Below, piece by piece: positions 14,880-26,685 of a DNA stretch of 64,000 bases (its first letter is position 1; every line of letters begins with the position of its first letter). The notes beneath the pieces are model-generated. The model had not been told where the DNA came from, did not search any database, and saw only the letters and a list, made by a program, of their open reading frames with translations. The stretch lies in the NCBI GenBank assembly GCA_949128115.1, contig OX421966.1, forward strand, positions 1,922,001 to 1,986,000, given 5' to 3'. A program made the translations under genes and the position numbers. Source of the DNA: Anaspis maculata (Eukaryota; Arthropoda; Insecta; Coleoptera; Scraptiidae).

Positions 14880-17240
14880 ACAAGCAATTATTCCATAAAG
14901 CTCCTGGCCGTATCACGTCATCTCACGCGATATTACATCAATATTTCACGCTAACTCAAGCTATGACCGGAGCCTTCTGACGCCATCTTTTTCTAATCTA
15001 CCATATGAGCTCACGCGTGAATTTAGCTCTTCAGTTGAGAGATGAATATCTCACGCTACCATCCAATGTGATTTTATTTCACGAGTCTCACGTAATTTTG
15101 AACTATCTTTCACATTAACACATAATTTCACGCAATCAACCGCTACTTCCCACGTTATACTTCAGCATATTCTCACGCAAACTCACGTTATCTTACGTCA
15201 TCTTACGCAATCCTAATATATCATTTCCGTTGGCATTGTCTCGTGTGATCTCACATCTCTTGCCATTGCACTCAAGCAATTATTCCATAAAACTCCAGGC
15301 CGTATCACGTCATCTCACGCGATATAACATCAATATTTCACGCTAACTCAAGCTATAACTGGAGCCTTTTGACGCCATCTTTTTCTAATCTACCATATGA
15401 GCTTACGCGTGAATTGAGCTCTTCAGTTGAGAGATGAATATCTCACGCTACCATCAAATGTGATTTTATTTCACAAGTCTCACGCAATTTTGAACTATCT
15501 TCCACATCAACACATAATTTCACGCAATTAACCGCTACTTCCCACGTTATACTACAGCATATTCTCACGCAAACTCACGTTATCTCACGTCATCTCACGC
15601 AATCCTATTATATCATTTCAGTCGGCATTGTCTCGTGTGATCTCACATCTCTTGCCGTTGCACTCAAGCAATTATTCCATAAAACTCCAGGCCGTATCAC
15701 GTCATCTCACGCGATATAACATCAATATTTCACGCTAACTCAAGCTATAACTGGAGCCTTTTGACGCCATCTTTTTCTAATCTACCATATGAGCTCACGC
15801 GTGAATTAGGCTCTTCAGTTGAGAGATGAATATCTCACGCTACCATCAAATGTGATTTCATTCCACAAGTCTCACGCAATTTTGAACTATCTTCCACATC
15901 AACACATAATTTCACGCAATTAACCGCTACTTCCCACGTTATACTACAGCATATTCTCACGCAAACTCACGTTATCTCACGTCATCTCACGCAATCCTAT
16001 TATATCATTTCAGTCGGCATTGTCTCGTGTGATCTCACATCTCTTGCCGTTGCACTCAAGCAATTATTCCATAAAGCTCCTGGCCGTATCACGTCATCTC
16101 ACGCGATATTACATCAATATTTCACGCTAACTCAAGCTATGACCGGAGCCTTCTGACGCCATCTTTTTCTAATCTACCATATGAGCTCACGCGTGAATTT
16201 AGCTCTTCAGTTGAGAGATGAATATCTCACGCTACCATCCAATGTGATTTTATTTCACGAGTCTCACGTAATTTTGAACTATCTTTCACATTAACACATA
16301 ATTTCACGCAATCAACCGCTACTTCCCACGTTATACTTCAGCATATTCTCACGCAAACTCACGTTATCTTACGTCATCTTACGCAATCCTAATATATCAT
16401 TTCCGTTGGCATTGTCTCGTGTGATCTCACATCTCTTGCCATTGCACTCAAGCAATTATTCCATAAAACTCCAGGCCGTATCACGTCATCTCACGCGATA
16501 TAACATCAATATTTCACGCTAACTCAAGCTATAACTGGAGCCTTTTGACGCCATCTTTTTCTAATCTACCATATGAGCTTACGCGTGAATTGAGCTCTTC
16601 AGTTGAGAGATGAATATCTCACGCTACCATCAAATGTGATTTTATTTCACAAGTCTCACGCAATTTTGAACTATCTTCCACATCAACACATAATTTCACG
16701 CAATTAACCGCTACTTCCCACGTTATACTACAGCATATTCTCACGCAAACTCACGTTATCTCACGTCATCTCACGCAATCCTATTATATCATTTCAGTCG
16801 GCATTGTCTCGTGTGATCTCACATCTCTTGCCGTTGCACTCAAGCAATTATTCCATAAAACTCCAGGCCGTATCACGTCATCTCACGCGATATAACATCA
16901 ATATTTCACGCTAACTCAAGCTATAACTGGAGCCTTTTGACGCCATCTTCTTCTAATCCACCATATGAGCTCACGCGTGAATTTAGCTCTTCAGTTGAGA
17001 GATGAATATCTCACGCTACCATCCAATGTGATTTTATTCCACAAGTCTCACGCAATTTTGAACTATCTTCCACATCAACACATTATTTCACGCAATTAAC
17101 CGCTACTCCCCACGTTATACTACAGCATATTCTCACGCAAACTCATGTTATTTCACGTCATCTCACGCAATCCTATTATATCATTTCCGTCAGCATTGTC
17201 TCGTGTGATTTCACATCTCTTGCCATTGCACACAAGCAAT
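14880..17240. repeat. Trimer higher-order repeat of the 392-bp satellite (block 1)
   Basis: Blocks of 1,176 bp (three monomers) repeat here. The variants CACGAGTCTCACG (about 15082 and 16258) and GAGCTTACGCGTGAATTGAG (about 15401 and 16577) are both spaced by 1,176 bp. Confidence 0.8.
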
Positions 17241-18589
17241 TATTCCATAAAGCTCCAGGCCGTATCACGTCATATCACGCGATATAACATCAATATTTCA
17301 CGCTAAATCAAGCTATAACTGGAGCCTTTTGATGCCATCTTCTTCTAATCCACCATATGAGCTCACGCGTGAATTTAGCTCTTCAGTTGAGAGATGAATA
17401 TCTCACGCTACCATCCAATGTGATTTTATTCCACAAGTCTCACGCAATTTTGAACTATCTTCCACATCAACACATAATTTCACGCAATTAACCGCTACTT
17501 CCCACGTTATACTACAGCATATTCTCACGCAAACTCACGTTATCTCACGTCATCTCACGCAATCCTATTATATCATTTCAGTCGGCATTGTCTCGTGTGA
17601 TCTCACATCTCTTGCCGTTGCACTCAAGCAATTATTCCATAAAACTCCAGGCCGTATCACGTCATCTCACGCGATATAACATCAATATTTCACGCTAACT
17701 CAAGCTATAACTGGAGCCTTTTGACGCCATCTTTTTCTAATCTACCATATGAGCTCACGCGTGAATTAGGCTCTTCAGTTGAGAGATGAATATCTCACGC
17801 TACCATCAAATGTGATTTCATTCCACAAGTCTCACGCAATTTTGAACTATCTTCCACATCAACACATAATTTCACGCAATTAACCGCTACTTCCCACGTT
17901 ATACTACAGCATATTCTCACGCAAACTCACGTTATTTCACGTCATCTCACGCAATCCTATTATATCATTTCCGTCAGCATTGTCTCGTGTGATCTCACAT
18001 CTCTTGCCATTGCACACAAGCAATTATTCCATAAAGCTCCTGGCCGTATCACGTCATCTCACGCGATATTACATCAATATTTCACGCTAACTCAAGCTAT
18101 AACTGGAGCCTTTTGACGCCATCTTTTTCTAATCTACCATATGAGCTCACGCGTGAATTTAGCTCTTCAGTTGAGAGATGAATATCTCACGCTACCATCC
18201 AATGTGATTTTATTTCACAAGTCTCACGTAATTTTGAACTATCTTTCACATTAACACATAATTTCACGCAATCAACCGCTACTTCCCACGTTATACTACA
18301 GCATATTCTCACGCAAACTCACGTTATCTTACGTCATCTCACGCAATCCTATTATATCATTTCCGTTGGCATTGTCTTGTGTGATCTCACATCTCTTGCC
18401 ATTGCACTCAAGCAATTATTCCATAAAACTCCAGGCCGTATCACGTCATATCACGCGATATAACATCAATATTTCACGCTAACTCAAGCTATAACTGGAG
18501 CCTTTTGACGCCATCTTCTTCTAATCCACCATATGAGCTCACGCGTGAATTTAGCTCTTCAGTTGAGAGATGAATATCTCACGCTACCA

Positions 18590-20960
18590 TCCAATGTGAT
18601 TTTATTCCACAAGTCTCACGCAATTTTGAACTATCTTCCACATCAACACATAATTTCACGCAATTAACCGCTACTCCCCACGATATACTACAGCATATTC
18701 TCACGCAAACTCACGTTATTCCACGTCATCTCACGCAATCCTATTATATCATTTCCGTCAGCATTGTCTCGTGTGATTTCACATCTCTTGCCATTGCACA
18801 CAAGCAATTATTCCATAAAGCTCCAGGCCGTATCACGTCATCTCACGCGATATTACATCAATATTTCACGCTAACTCAAGCTATGACCGGAGCCTTCTGA
18901 CGCCATCTTTTTCTAATCTACCATATGAGCTCACGCGTGAATTTAGCTCTTCAGTTGAGAGATGAATATCTCACGCCACCATCCAATGTGATTTTATTTC
19001 ACAAGTCTCACGTAATTTGGACCTATCTTCCACATCAACAGATAATTTCACGCAATTAACCGCTACTTCCCACGTTATACTACAGCATATTCTCACGCAA
19101 ACTCACGTTATCTCACGTCATCTCACGCAATCCTATTATATCATTTCCGTTTTCATTGTCTCGTGTGATCTCACATCTCTTGCGATTGCACTCAAGCAAT
19201 CATTCCATGGAACTCCAGGCCGTATCACGTCATCTCACGCGATATCACATCAATATTTCACGCTAACTCAAGCTATAACTGGAGCCTTTTGACGCCATCT
19301 TTTTCTAATCTACCATATGAGCTCACGCGTGAATTTAGCTCTTCAGTTGAGAGATGAATATCTCACGCTACCATCCAATGTGATTTTATTTCACAAGTCT
19401 CACGTAATTTTGAACTATCTTTCAAATTAACACATAATTTCACGCAATCAACCGCTACTTCCCACGTTATACTACAGCATATTCTCACGCAAACTCACGT
19501 TATCTTACGTCATCTCACGCAATCCCATTATATCATTTCCGTTGGCATTGTCTCGTGTGATCTCACATCTCTTGCCATTGCACTCAAGCAATTATTCCAT
19601 AAAACTCCAGGCCGTATCACGTCATCTCACGCGATATAACATCAATATTTCACGCTAACTCAAGCTATAACTGGAGCCTTTTGACGCCATCTTTTTCTAA
19701 TTTACCATATGAGCTCACGCGTGAATTTAGCTCTTCAGTTGAGAGATGAATATCTCACGCTACCATCCAATGTGATTTTATTCCACAAGTCTCACGCAAT
19801 TTTGAACTATCTTCCACATCAACACATAATTTCACGCAATTAACCGCTACTCCCCACGATATACTACAGCATATTCTCACGCAAACTCACGTTATTCCAC
19901 GTCATCTCACGCAATCCTATTATATCATTTCCGTCAGCATTGTCTCGTGTGATTTCACATCTCTTGCCATTGCACACAAGCAATTATTCCATAAAGCTCC
20001 AGGCCGTATCACGTCATCTCACGCGATATTACATCAATATTTCACGCTAACTCAAGCTATGACCGGAGCCTTCTGACGCCATCTTTTTCTAATCTACCAT
20101 ATGAGCTCACGCGTGAATTTAGCTCTTCAGTTGAGAGATGAATATCTCACGCCACCATCCAATGTGATTTTATTTCACAAGTCTCACGTAATTTGGACCT
20201 ATCTTCCACATCAACAGATAATTTCACGCAATTAACCGCTACTTCCCACGTTATACTACAGCATATTCTCACGCAAACTCACGTTATCTCACGTCATCTC
20301 ACGCAATCCTATTATATCATTTCCGTTTTCATTGTCTCGTGTGATCTCACATCTCTTGCGATTGCACTCAAGCAATCATTCCATGGAACTCCAGGCCGTA
20401 TCACGTCATCTCACGCGATATCACATCAATATTTCACGCTAACTCAAGCTATAACTGGAGCCTTTTGACGCCATCTTTTTCTAATCTACCATATGAGCTC
20501 ACGCGTGAATTTAGCTCTTCAGTTGAGAGATGAATATCTCACGCTACCATCCAATGTGATTTTATTTCACAAGTCTCACGTAATTTTGAACTATCTTTCA
20601 AATTAACACATAATTTCACGCAATCAACCGCTACTTCCCACGTTATACTACAGCATATTCTCACGCAAACTCACGTTATCTTACGTCATCTCACGCAATC
20701 CCATTATATCATTTCCGTTGGCATTGTCTCGTGTGATCTCACATCTCTTGCCATTGCACTCAAGCAATTATTCCATAAAACTCCAGGCCGTATCACGTCA
20801 TCTCACGCGATATAACATCAATATTTCACGCTAACTCAAGCTATAACTGGAGCCTTTTGACGCCATCTTTTTCTAATTTACCATATGAGCTCACGCGTGA
20901 ATTTAGCTCTTCAGTTGAGAGATGAATATCTCACGCTACCATCCAATGTGATTTTATTCC
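18590..20960. repeat. Trimer higher-order repeat of the 392-bp satellite (block 2)
   Basis: A second, independent three-monomer unit of 1,176 bp is duplicated here. The variants CCCCACGATATACTAC (about 18676 and 19852), TAATTTGGACCTATC (about 19012 and 20188) and CTTTCAAATTAAC (about 19420 and 20596) all recur at this spacing. Confidence 0.82.
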
Positions 20961-22766
20961 ACAAGTCTCACGCAATTTTGAACTATCTTCCACATCAACA
21001 CATAATTTCACGCAATTAACCGCTACTTCACACGTTATACTACAGCATATTCTCACGCAAACTCACGTTATCTCACGTCATCTCACGCAATCCTATTATA
21101 TCATTTCAGTCGGCATTGTCTCGTGTGATCTCACATCTCTCGCCGTTGCACTCAAGCAATTATTCCATAAAACTCCAGGCCGTATCACGTCATCTCACGC
21201 AATATAACATCAATATTTCACGCTAACTCAAGCTATAACTGGAGCCTTCTGACGCCATCTTTTCCTAATTCACCATATTAGCTCACGCGTGAATTAAGCT
21301 CTTCAGTTGAGAGATGAATATCTCACGCTACCATCCAATGTGATTTTATTTCACAAGTCTCACGTAATTTAGACCTATCTTCCACATCAACAGATAATTT
21401 CACGCAATCAACCGCTACTTTTTATGTTATACTACAGCAAATTCCCACACAAACTCAGGTTATCTCACGTCATCTCACGCAATCCTATTATATCATTTCC
21501 GTCGGCATTGTCTCGTGTGATCTCACATCTCTTGCCATTGCACTCAAGCAATTATTCCATAAAGCTCCAGGCCGTATCACGTCATCTCACGCGATATAAC
21601 ATCAATATTTCACGCTAACTCAAGCTATAACTGGAGCCTTTTGACGCCATCTTTTTCTGATCTACCATATGAGCTCACGCGTGAATTAAGCTCTTCAGTT
21701 GAGAGATGAATATTTCACGCTACCATCCAATGTGATTTTATTTCACAAGTCTCACGTAATTCAGACCTATCTTCCACATCAACAGATAATTTCACGCAAT
21801 CAACCGCTACTTTCTATGTTATACTACAGCAAATTCCCACACAAACTCAGGTTATCTCACGTCATCTCACGCAATCCTATTATATCATTTCCGTCGGCAT
21901 TGTCTCGTGTGATCTCACATCTCTTGCCATTGCACTCAAGCAATTATTCCATAAAGCTCCAGGCCGTATCACGTCATCTCACGCGATATAACATCAATAT
22001 TTCACGCTAATTCAAGCTATAACTGGAGCCTTTTGACGCCATCTTTTTCTGATCTACCATATGAGCTCACGCGTGAATTTAGCTCTTCAGTTGAGTGATG
22101 AATATCTCACGCTAGCATCCAATGTGATTTTATTTCACAAGTCTCACGTAATTTTGAACTATCTTTCACATCAACACATAATTTCACGCAAATAACCGCT
22201 ACTTCCTATGTTATACTACAGCATATTTTCACGCAAACTCACGTTATCTCACGTCATCTCACACAATTCTATCATATCATTTCCGTCGGCATTGTCTCGT
22301 GTGATCTCACATCTCTTACCATTGCACTCAAGTTATTATTCCATAAAACTCCAGGCCGTATCACGTCATCTCACGCGATATTACATCAATATTTCACGCT
22401 AACTCAAGCTATGACCGGAGCCTTTTGACGCCATCTTTTTCTAATCTACCATATGAGCTCACGCGTGAATTTAGCTCTTCAGATGAGAGATGAATATCTC
22501 ACGCTACCATCCAATGTGATTTTATTCCACAAGTCTCACGCAATTTTGAACTATCTCCCACATCAACACATAATTTCACGCAATTACCCGCTACTTCCCA
22601 CGTTATACTACAGCATATTCTCACGCAAACTCACGTTATCTCACGTCATCTCACGCAATCCTATTTTATCATTCCCGTCGGCATTGTCTCGTGTGATCTC
22701 ACATCTCTTGCCATTGCACTCAAGCAATTATTCCATAAAACTCCAGGCCGTATCACGTCATCTCAC

Positions 22767-22772
22767 GCGATA
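22767..22772. repeat. Target site duplication, left copy (GCGATA)
   Basis: GCGATA belongs to the satellite monomer (TCTCACGCGATATAACATC in uninterrupted monomers). It is followed directly by the element's first bases AGTAGATAGAG. The same six bases stand just after the element's last base at 32625-32630. A 6-bp target duplication is the hallmark length for Polinton/Maverick integration. Confidence 0.95.
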
Positions 22773-23133
22773 AGTAGATAGAGAAGAGGGCGACCGAATC
22801 AAGTCTCATTACTTGTAATTACAGAGGATGTAATTACGACGTCGGTAATTAGACCGGTCCTACCGCTCTACAGTACACTCTTTAGGGTACGACGCCGGGT
22901 GCTATAGAGACGTGATATGGGTTAGGATCCTGAAACCGAGCTCATTAATTATTGAGGTAATTATGGTAGAGGTAATAACACCGCGAGAGTATGTGCACAC
23001 CAGTTTTACCGTTGCGAGCTTGAACCCGCGGTTTACCTGGACCATCGCTTTCCTCCTCCTCCTCTTCATGCCTACCGCTGCAGGTGCAAGCAGAGGCAGT
23101 GGTAGGTGAGCGTGCCAACACGCTTTCTCAGTC

Positions 23134-23470
23134 GAACCTTCGTCGTTTCCATTTGTTCTGCGGTTGAAGGAGCGAGATGGAGCGTACGGGTCGCGTTCCC
23201 TCCTCGTGTACATAGCTCCACCGATGCAAGCCTCTAGAGACAATGGCAGGTGCCTGTGCCAACGTGTCTTCTCAGTCGAACCTCCTCCGACACCGTTTGC
23301 GCTATGTTGGTAAGAGCGAGATGAAGCGCTGCCATCCTCTTAACACAGCTCGACCAAGCGCACAGCGGGAGGTCTTCTCCTCTGGCGCTCGGTTTTTACA
23401 TGCTCTTCTCACTCGAACCTTCGTCGTTTCCATTTGTTCTGCGGTTGAAGGAGCGAGATGGAGCGTACGG
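23134..23470. repeat. Direct repeat of ~57 bp inside the TIR
   Basis: A ~57-bp segment starting GAACCTTCGTCGTTTCC and ending GGAGCGTACGG occurs at about 23134-23189 and again at 23414-23470. A related shorter stretch (TTCTCAGTCGAACCTCC) lies between them near 23268. The mirrored copies are in the right TIR. The internal duplication explains much of the TIR's unusual length. Confidence 0.85.
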
Positions 23471-23636
23471 CTCGAGGTGCCACCTGCACCAGCTCTTGCC
23501 ACAGCACAAAACTGCCGGATCGTGTTTTATGTCTGCTTCCAATCGAACATGTGAAGGACTCGCAAAGGTAGCTCCTTCGCATGCAGGTCCTGATGCTCGG
23601 AGGTCCTTGCACATATCGGGGGGCATGAGCGCTGCA

Positions 23637-23639
<3 letters not shown>

Positions 23640-23686
<47 letters not shown>
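23640..23686. repeat. (GA)n microsatellite, left TIR
   Basis: An uninterrupted GA run of 47 bp. The corresponding CT run in the right TIR (31705-31757) is 53 bp, so the two arms have diverged here by three repeat units. Several overlapping open frames reading poly-Ser-Leu or poly-Glu-Arg across this run are low-complexity artefacts. Confidence 0.97.
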
Positions 23687-23687
<1 letters not shown>

Positions 23688-24350
23688 AATTTCGCTCCCC
23701 ATCTCTGTCTATCATCCTATGCGCTGGCGGTCCAGCCAAACGCAGGTGTTTATGCATCGGTGAAATCGGTGTACGGTTTCATTTATCGACGCTCACAACA
23801 TGGGAACGAAGGGATGCACGGCGCTTTAAAAAAATCAATGAGAGGAGGTACCTAATTTTTCCATATGACCGCTACGTCGCAATGTTTTAATCATAGCAAG
23901 GAGGGAGAATATGAAATAGATATGGAAGCAGAGGTGAGGCGCACAGCGTTTTAAAAAAATTAGATGAGGTACCTAATTTTTCTGAGATGAGATATCTAAT
24001 TTTTCTATATGCTCGCTACGTCGGAATGTATTAACCAAAACAAGTCGATATGCTCTGGACAGATGAACCGATACATAGCTAACTGTTGTACTAATCATCA
24101 TGATGTTTTTGATGGTAGGGGGTAATAGATACCTCGGTACATCATCTAGCAGTGTTTTAACGGCCATTTTTACCTTCGTCACAATTCAAAAATTCAAATA
24201 TTCAAATCCGGTATTGGTATGATATCCCCTGCCAGAGGGTGGAGGGTAGGGAGCGGCGGGTGGTAAACCGGGATTGTTCGATGAGGTGAGCGAAACTGCA
24301 GGTTAGATATAGCTCGTCTATGGATTGTAAACCGGCGAATTAAGGGCTTT

Positions 24351-24362
24351 TTCTCGCGAGAA
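24351..24362. other. 12-bp palindrome TTCTCGCGAGAA in the left TIR
   Basis: A perfect palindrome containing TCTCGCGAGA. The mirrored copy is in the right TIR near 31031-31042. The same 12-mer marks monomer centres of the unrelated ~165-bp repeat family elsewhere in the window. Confidence 0.6.
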
Positions 24363-24491
24363 GACCTAAGCGCCGCATGTGACAAAGCGCGCTATATCGG
24401 CTCCATCCCTGTCTATCATCCCACAGCGACATGGATATATTTGAGGCCTGTTAGATGCATAAGGTGAGGTTTCCGACCGAGGGTCTGCAGG

Positions 24492-24498
24492 TATAAAG
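24492..24498 (+). promoter_or_regulatory. Putative TATA box (TATAAAG) in the TIR
   Basis: TATAAAG lies 54 bp upstream of the ATG at 24546 of a small TIR-encoded ORF. That distance suits transcription starting ~30 bp downstream with a short leader. The copy in the right TIR is at about 30893-30899 on the minus strand. This is a motif match only. Confidence 0.35.
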
Positions 24499-24545
24499 TG
24501 CTATTATCATACAAAACCGATAGGTACCTGTTCTTTAAAAAATTC

Positions 24546-24728
24546 ATGCTCTCAAAGCTCGGGGTATATTATAGAATTATGTGCCATCATAGTTTCGAGG
24601 AAAATGGTGATATGATGGTGGTGTATGGAGATAATTCTACGAGCACTTTGGAAAAACCATTTAGCAACACAACGAGACGGCTTCTATACCACTTTCTAAA
24701 GCATGGGGAAGCAGTGCCACTTGAATGA
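24546..24728 (+). CDS. Small TIR-encoded ORF, 60 aa, unknown function (left copy)
   Basis: An open frame with an ATG at 24546 and a stop at 24728 encodes 60 residues. It begins MLSKLGVYYRIMCHH and has a middle acidic/polar stretch (EENGDMMVVYGDNS). The frame is also open 16 codons further upstream but without an ATG. A TATAAAG box sits 54 bp upstream. Because it lies in the TIR, an identical copy is on the other strand at 30663-30845. I do not recognise the family. It could be a real small Polinton gene or the end of a gene trapped when the TIR expanded. The stop is followed by a perfect 12-bp palindrome and a T run. Confidence 0.35.
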   Translation: MLSKLGVYYRIMCHHSFEENGDMMVVYGDNSTSTLEKPFSNTTRRLLYHFLKHGEAVPLE

Positions 24729-24734
24729 AAACTA

Positions 24735-24756
24735 CGAGTGCACTCGCTTTTTTTTT
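24735..24756 (+). terminator. Palindrome CGAGTGCACTCG followed by nine T
   Basis: The 12-bp perfect palindrome at 24735-24746 is followed by C and nine T residues, just after the stop of the 60-aa ORF. The structure resembles a hairpin-plus-T-tract terminator. That type is not a typical RNA polymerase II signal, so its role here is speculative. The mirrored copy is at about 30635-30656. Confidence 0.25.
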
Positions 24757-25468
24757 ATAAACCCAGCTGTGAATGAGCATAATGAGCACCGTTTACCTGG
24801 GATCGCATGGTTTAGCTGTAAAGATGTTGTGGGGTATGAGACAGTTCGGCATGCGTTAATTAGCAGTAGCCGTTGAAAAAAACCAGGCAATCATTTTTTC
24901 AAGAGTTTTATTCAAAAATTAATACATGTCTTCAGTCGTTCATAATCCGATAATACATCGTCGTAGTGTAGTTCGATTACCCCCGGGTCGAACAAGGCAT
25001 AGCAATTTCGAGCCGTGACACAATGAGGCCCGTAGAAGAATCTCGGAGCTCGCGAAGAAAATCCCAGCCATACCACCTGTTTTGATGTAGGTAGCTACCT
25101 AGTCCTGACCATATGCAGGTATTATAGGAGAAGCTTCGGGCGCCCGCTCTTTCAGACTTATCAATGGAGTTAATTATACAGTAAATATTTATGTAGAAAC
25201 TTAATTGAAAGCTACTTCTTTCTTTTGCATGCCATAGTGCCACGAGTTGGAAAATGTCAGCACTGAATAATTTTTTTCAGTCCAGTATGCTTGCGTGAAA
25301 ATAGAAGAGTATAGAGTGATAAGTATTTGCCTAATACCCAAGTTCGCTTTAAAATATCCACATCCGGAGAGAAGAGAATATGATATACATATGAAAGCAT
25401 CAATTTAAGAGAAAATCGCGTATAATAAGCTGCCTAATTCTCGCTACGATAATTTTAAATAATATTAT

Positions 25469-25530
25469 GATGATAAGCGTGATCGATGAGGTTGACGGTT
25501 CAAACAACATCTGCTCTCGTAATCCATCCT
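25469..25530 (-). pseudogene. Inverted scrap of the Polinton integrase 3' end
   Basis: On the minus strand this segment encodes GWITRADVV followed by a stop. It continues into 3' flanking DNA (TTGAACCGTCAACCTCATCG). The plus-strand integrase remnant ends GWIARADVV-stop at 29336 with matching flank (TTGAACCAGCAACCTCGTCG). The two are therefore diverged inverted copies of the same gene end, only ~60 bp of which survives here. Upstream coding sequence is unrelated to the other copy, so a rearrangement joined the scrap to other DNA. It is non-functional as an integrase. Confidence 0.7.
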
Positions 25531-26531
25531 CGACCGCAAAGTTCGACTCGAAAAAAACCCCATCTGAGATGGAAATGTTGGAAAAAATCCAACCAAATGA
25601 CCGGAGAACCGGCATCTTCCATATCCCCCCAAGTGTTAAACACGATGGATTTCATCGTACTAGCAAGAGCATAGAAATTTTCATTCACATGTTTGAAGGT
25701 ATTTGCAGGCATTTCCGAGAATAATTTACCGGTTTGACGATGAGCTAAAGGGTGAAACATGTTTTATCTGTTTTATTTGATTTTCTGAATAAAATTGGAT
25801 AGGATGATATTATCTAGTTTACTCGAAAGCTCAGAGTTTTCCGCAAACCATGTAAAAATTTATATTTCTAATATCTCCCTGACTTGATATACAACTCGAA
25901 TTAGATGCTGATTCACCTCTTTTGTGCAGGGAGTTACCAGGGAAATTGCCCCCTAGCAACTCATTGCACCACCAAAATCGGCAAAATGCATGATGCTAGA
26001 GTAGCTAGTAGCCGCAGTGATTGCAAAAATATAAATTTTTGATATCTCTTGCCGAATACGCTAGGCGTTCCTTCGAAGTGGGTAAGGCTATCATCCGAAT
26101 TGATGTGGCTCAGGAGAAGTAAAAGGGAGCCAAAAAGGATGTCTCACCTTGCATACCATGTTCTAGCATCAAGGAATGCACCATTTTTATATATTGAATG
26201 AGAGATTATAGACTTCTAACAGAGCCGGAATTGGACTCTGCCCGGACTGATTTGGGTGGGATAAAAAGTACAAGAGCTTTGGAGGGTTTCTACAGTCGAG
26301 ACTATTCTTTCGCACGAGCTCACTCTATTTATTTGACATCTCTGAATTCTTTTTTCTTTTCTTTTCTTTTTTTTTTTTTGATAGAAATGAATGTGTCCAT
26401 GAGGCAGGCATTCCGCAAACCCTCACCTTATGATTCGCTATTGAGACAAGTATGGGCATCACAACCAGGCATATAGGATTGGTGATTATGACAGTGAAAG
26501 AAATATGCTCTATTCAAAAGTGTTCAATATC

Positions 26532-26537
26532 TTTATT
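26532..26537 (-). terminator. Poly(A) signal AATAAA for the DNA-binding protein gene
   Basis: TTTATT on the plus strand reads AATAAA on the minus strand, ~150 bp downstream of the stop codon of the 455-aa gene. It is the nearest canonical hexamer downstream. The position is plausible but rests on the motif only. Confidence 0.4.
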
Positions 26538-26570
26538 TCCATGGAAATATTCACTACATCTTTAAATGGC

Positions 26571-26600
26571 TAGGTAGGTAGGTAGGTATTAGGTATTAGT
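26571..26600. repeat. (TAGG)n-type microsatellite
   Basis: A short run of TAGGTAGGTAGG passing into TAGGTATTAGG inside the Polinton-type element. Similar GGTA-rich words recur in the spacer at 36490-36545. Confidence 0.8.
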
Positions 26601-26685
26601 TGATACAAATTTCCGATCAATGTCCCATTCGATCGTGAATAAAATATGGACATTTTTACGCTATTGAGGGTATCCAAAAAAAATG

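Larger units (their letters stand above)
1..22772. repeat. 392-bp satellite array, main block (~58 monomers)
   Basis: A tandem array of a ~392-bp monomer fills this stretch without interruption. Landmarks recur every 392 bp: the palindrome TCACGCGTGA (first at 113-122), CAGTTGAGAGATGAATATC, and CTCCAGGCCGTATCACGTC. Each monomer is crowded with TCACG(C/T) words, for example TCACGCAA at least four times. Monomers differ by a few substitutions and are grouped into higher-order repeats of two, three and four units. Long open frames of 64-113 codons occur because stop codons are rare in some frames; they recur with monomer period and run into the next monomer, so I do not call them genes. The window starts inside the array, so its left end is not seen. 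Confidence 0.97.
22773..24976 (+). repeat. Left terminal inverted repeat of the Polinton-type element
   Basis: This arm is the reverse complement of 30414-32624 along its full length. The match stops at GTAGTTCGA on the left (TCGAACTAC on the right). Differences I can see are a shorter GA run, one base fewer in a T run near 24748, and one substitution next to the GA run (GCAATTTCG here, GCTATTTCG in the other arm). At 2.2 kb it is long even for Polintons. It contains a GA microsatellite, an internal ~57-bp direct repeat, a small TATA-headed ORF and the last ~21 codons of the 219-aa gene from the right side. Confidence 0.95.
24977..26685. other. Polinton interior, decayed left part without a confident gene
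   Basis: From the inner TIR edge to the end of the DNA-binding protein gene I find only short open frames, most lacking an ATG. A minus-strand frame at 24977-25243 stops exactly at the TIR junction and has no useful ATG. The frame at 25500-25760 on the minus strand ends in residues GWITRADVV, which match the integrase C-terminus. A T-rich run lies near 26348-26380 and a TAGG run at 26571-26600. The tract probably holds scrambled remnants of former Polinton genes, but none is identifiable except the integrase end. Confidence 0.6.

Noticed and set aside
23396..23855. Open frames of 76-151 codons across the GA run in the left TIR (and mirrored ones in the right TIR)
   Set aside because: They read poly-Ser-Leu or poly-Glu-Arg through the microsatellite, overlap on both strands, and show no domain.
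24977..25243. 88-codon minus-strand frame next to the left TIR
   Set aside because: It has no ATG except near its end and stops exactly at the TIR junction; similarity to any known protein is not visible.
26571..26600. Insect telomere repeat (TTAGG)n
   Set aside because: The run is mainly TAGG tetranucleotides with one or two TTAGG-like words, only 30 bp long, and inside a transposon.
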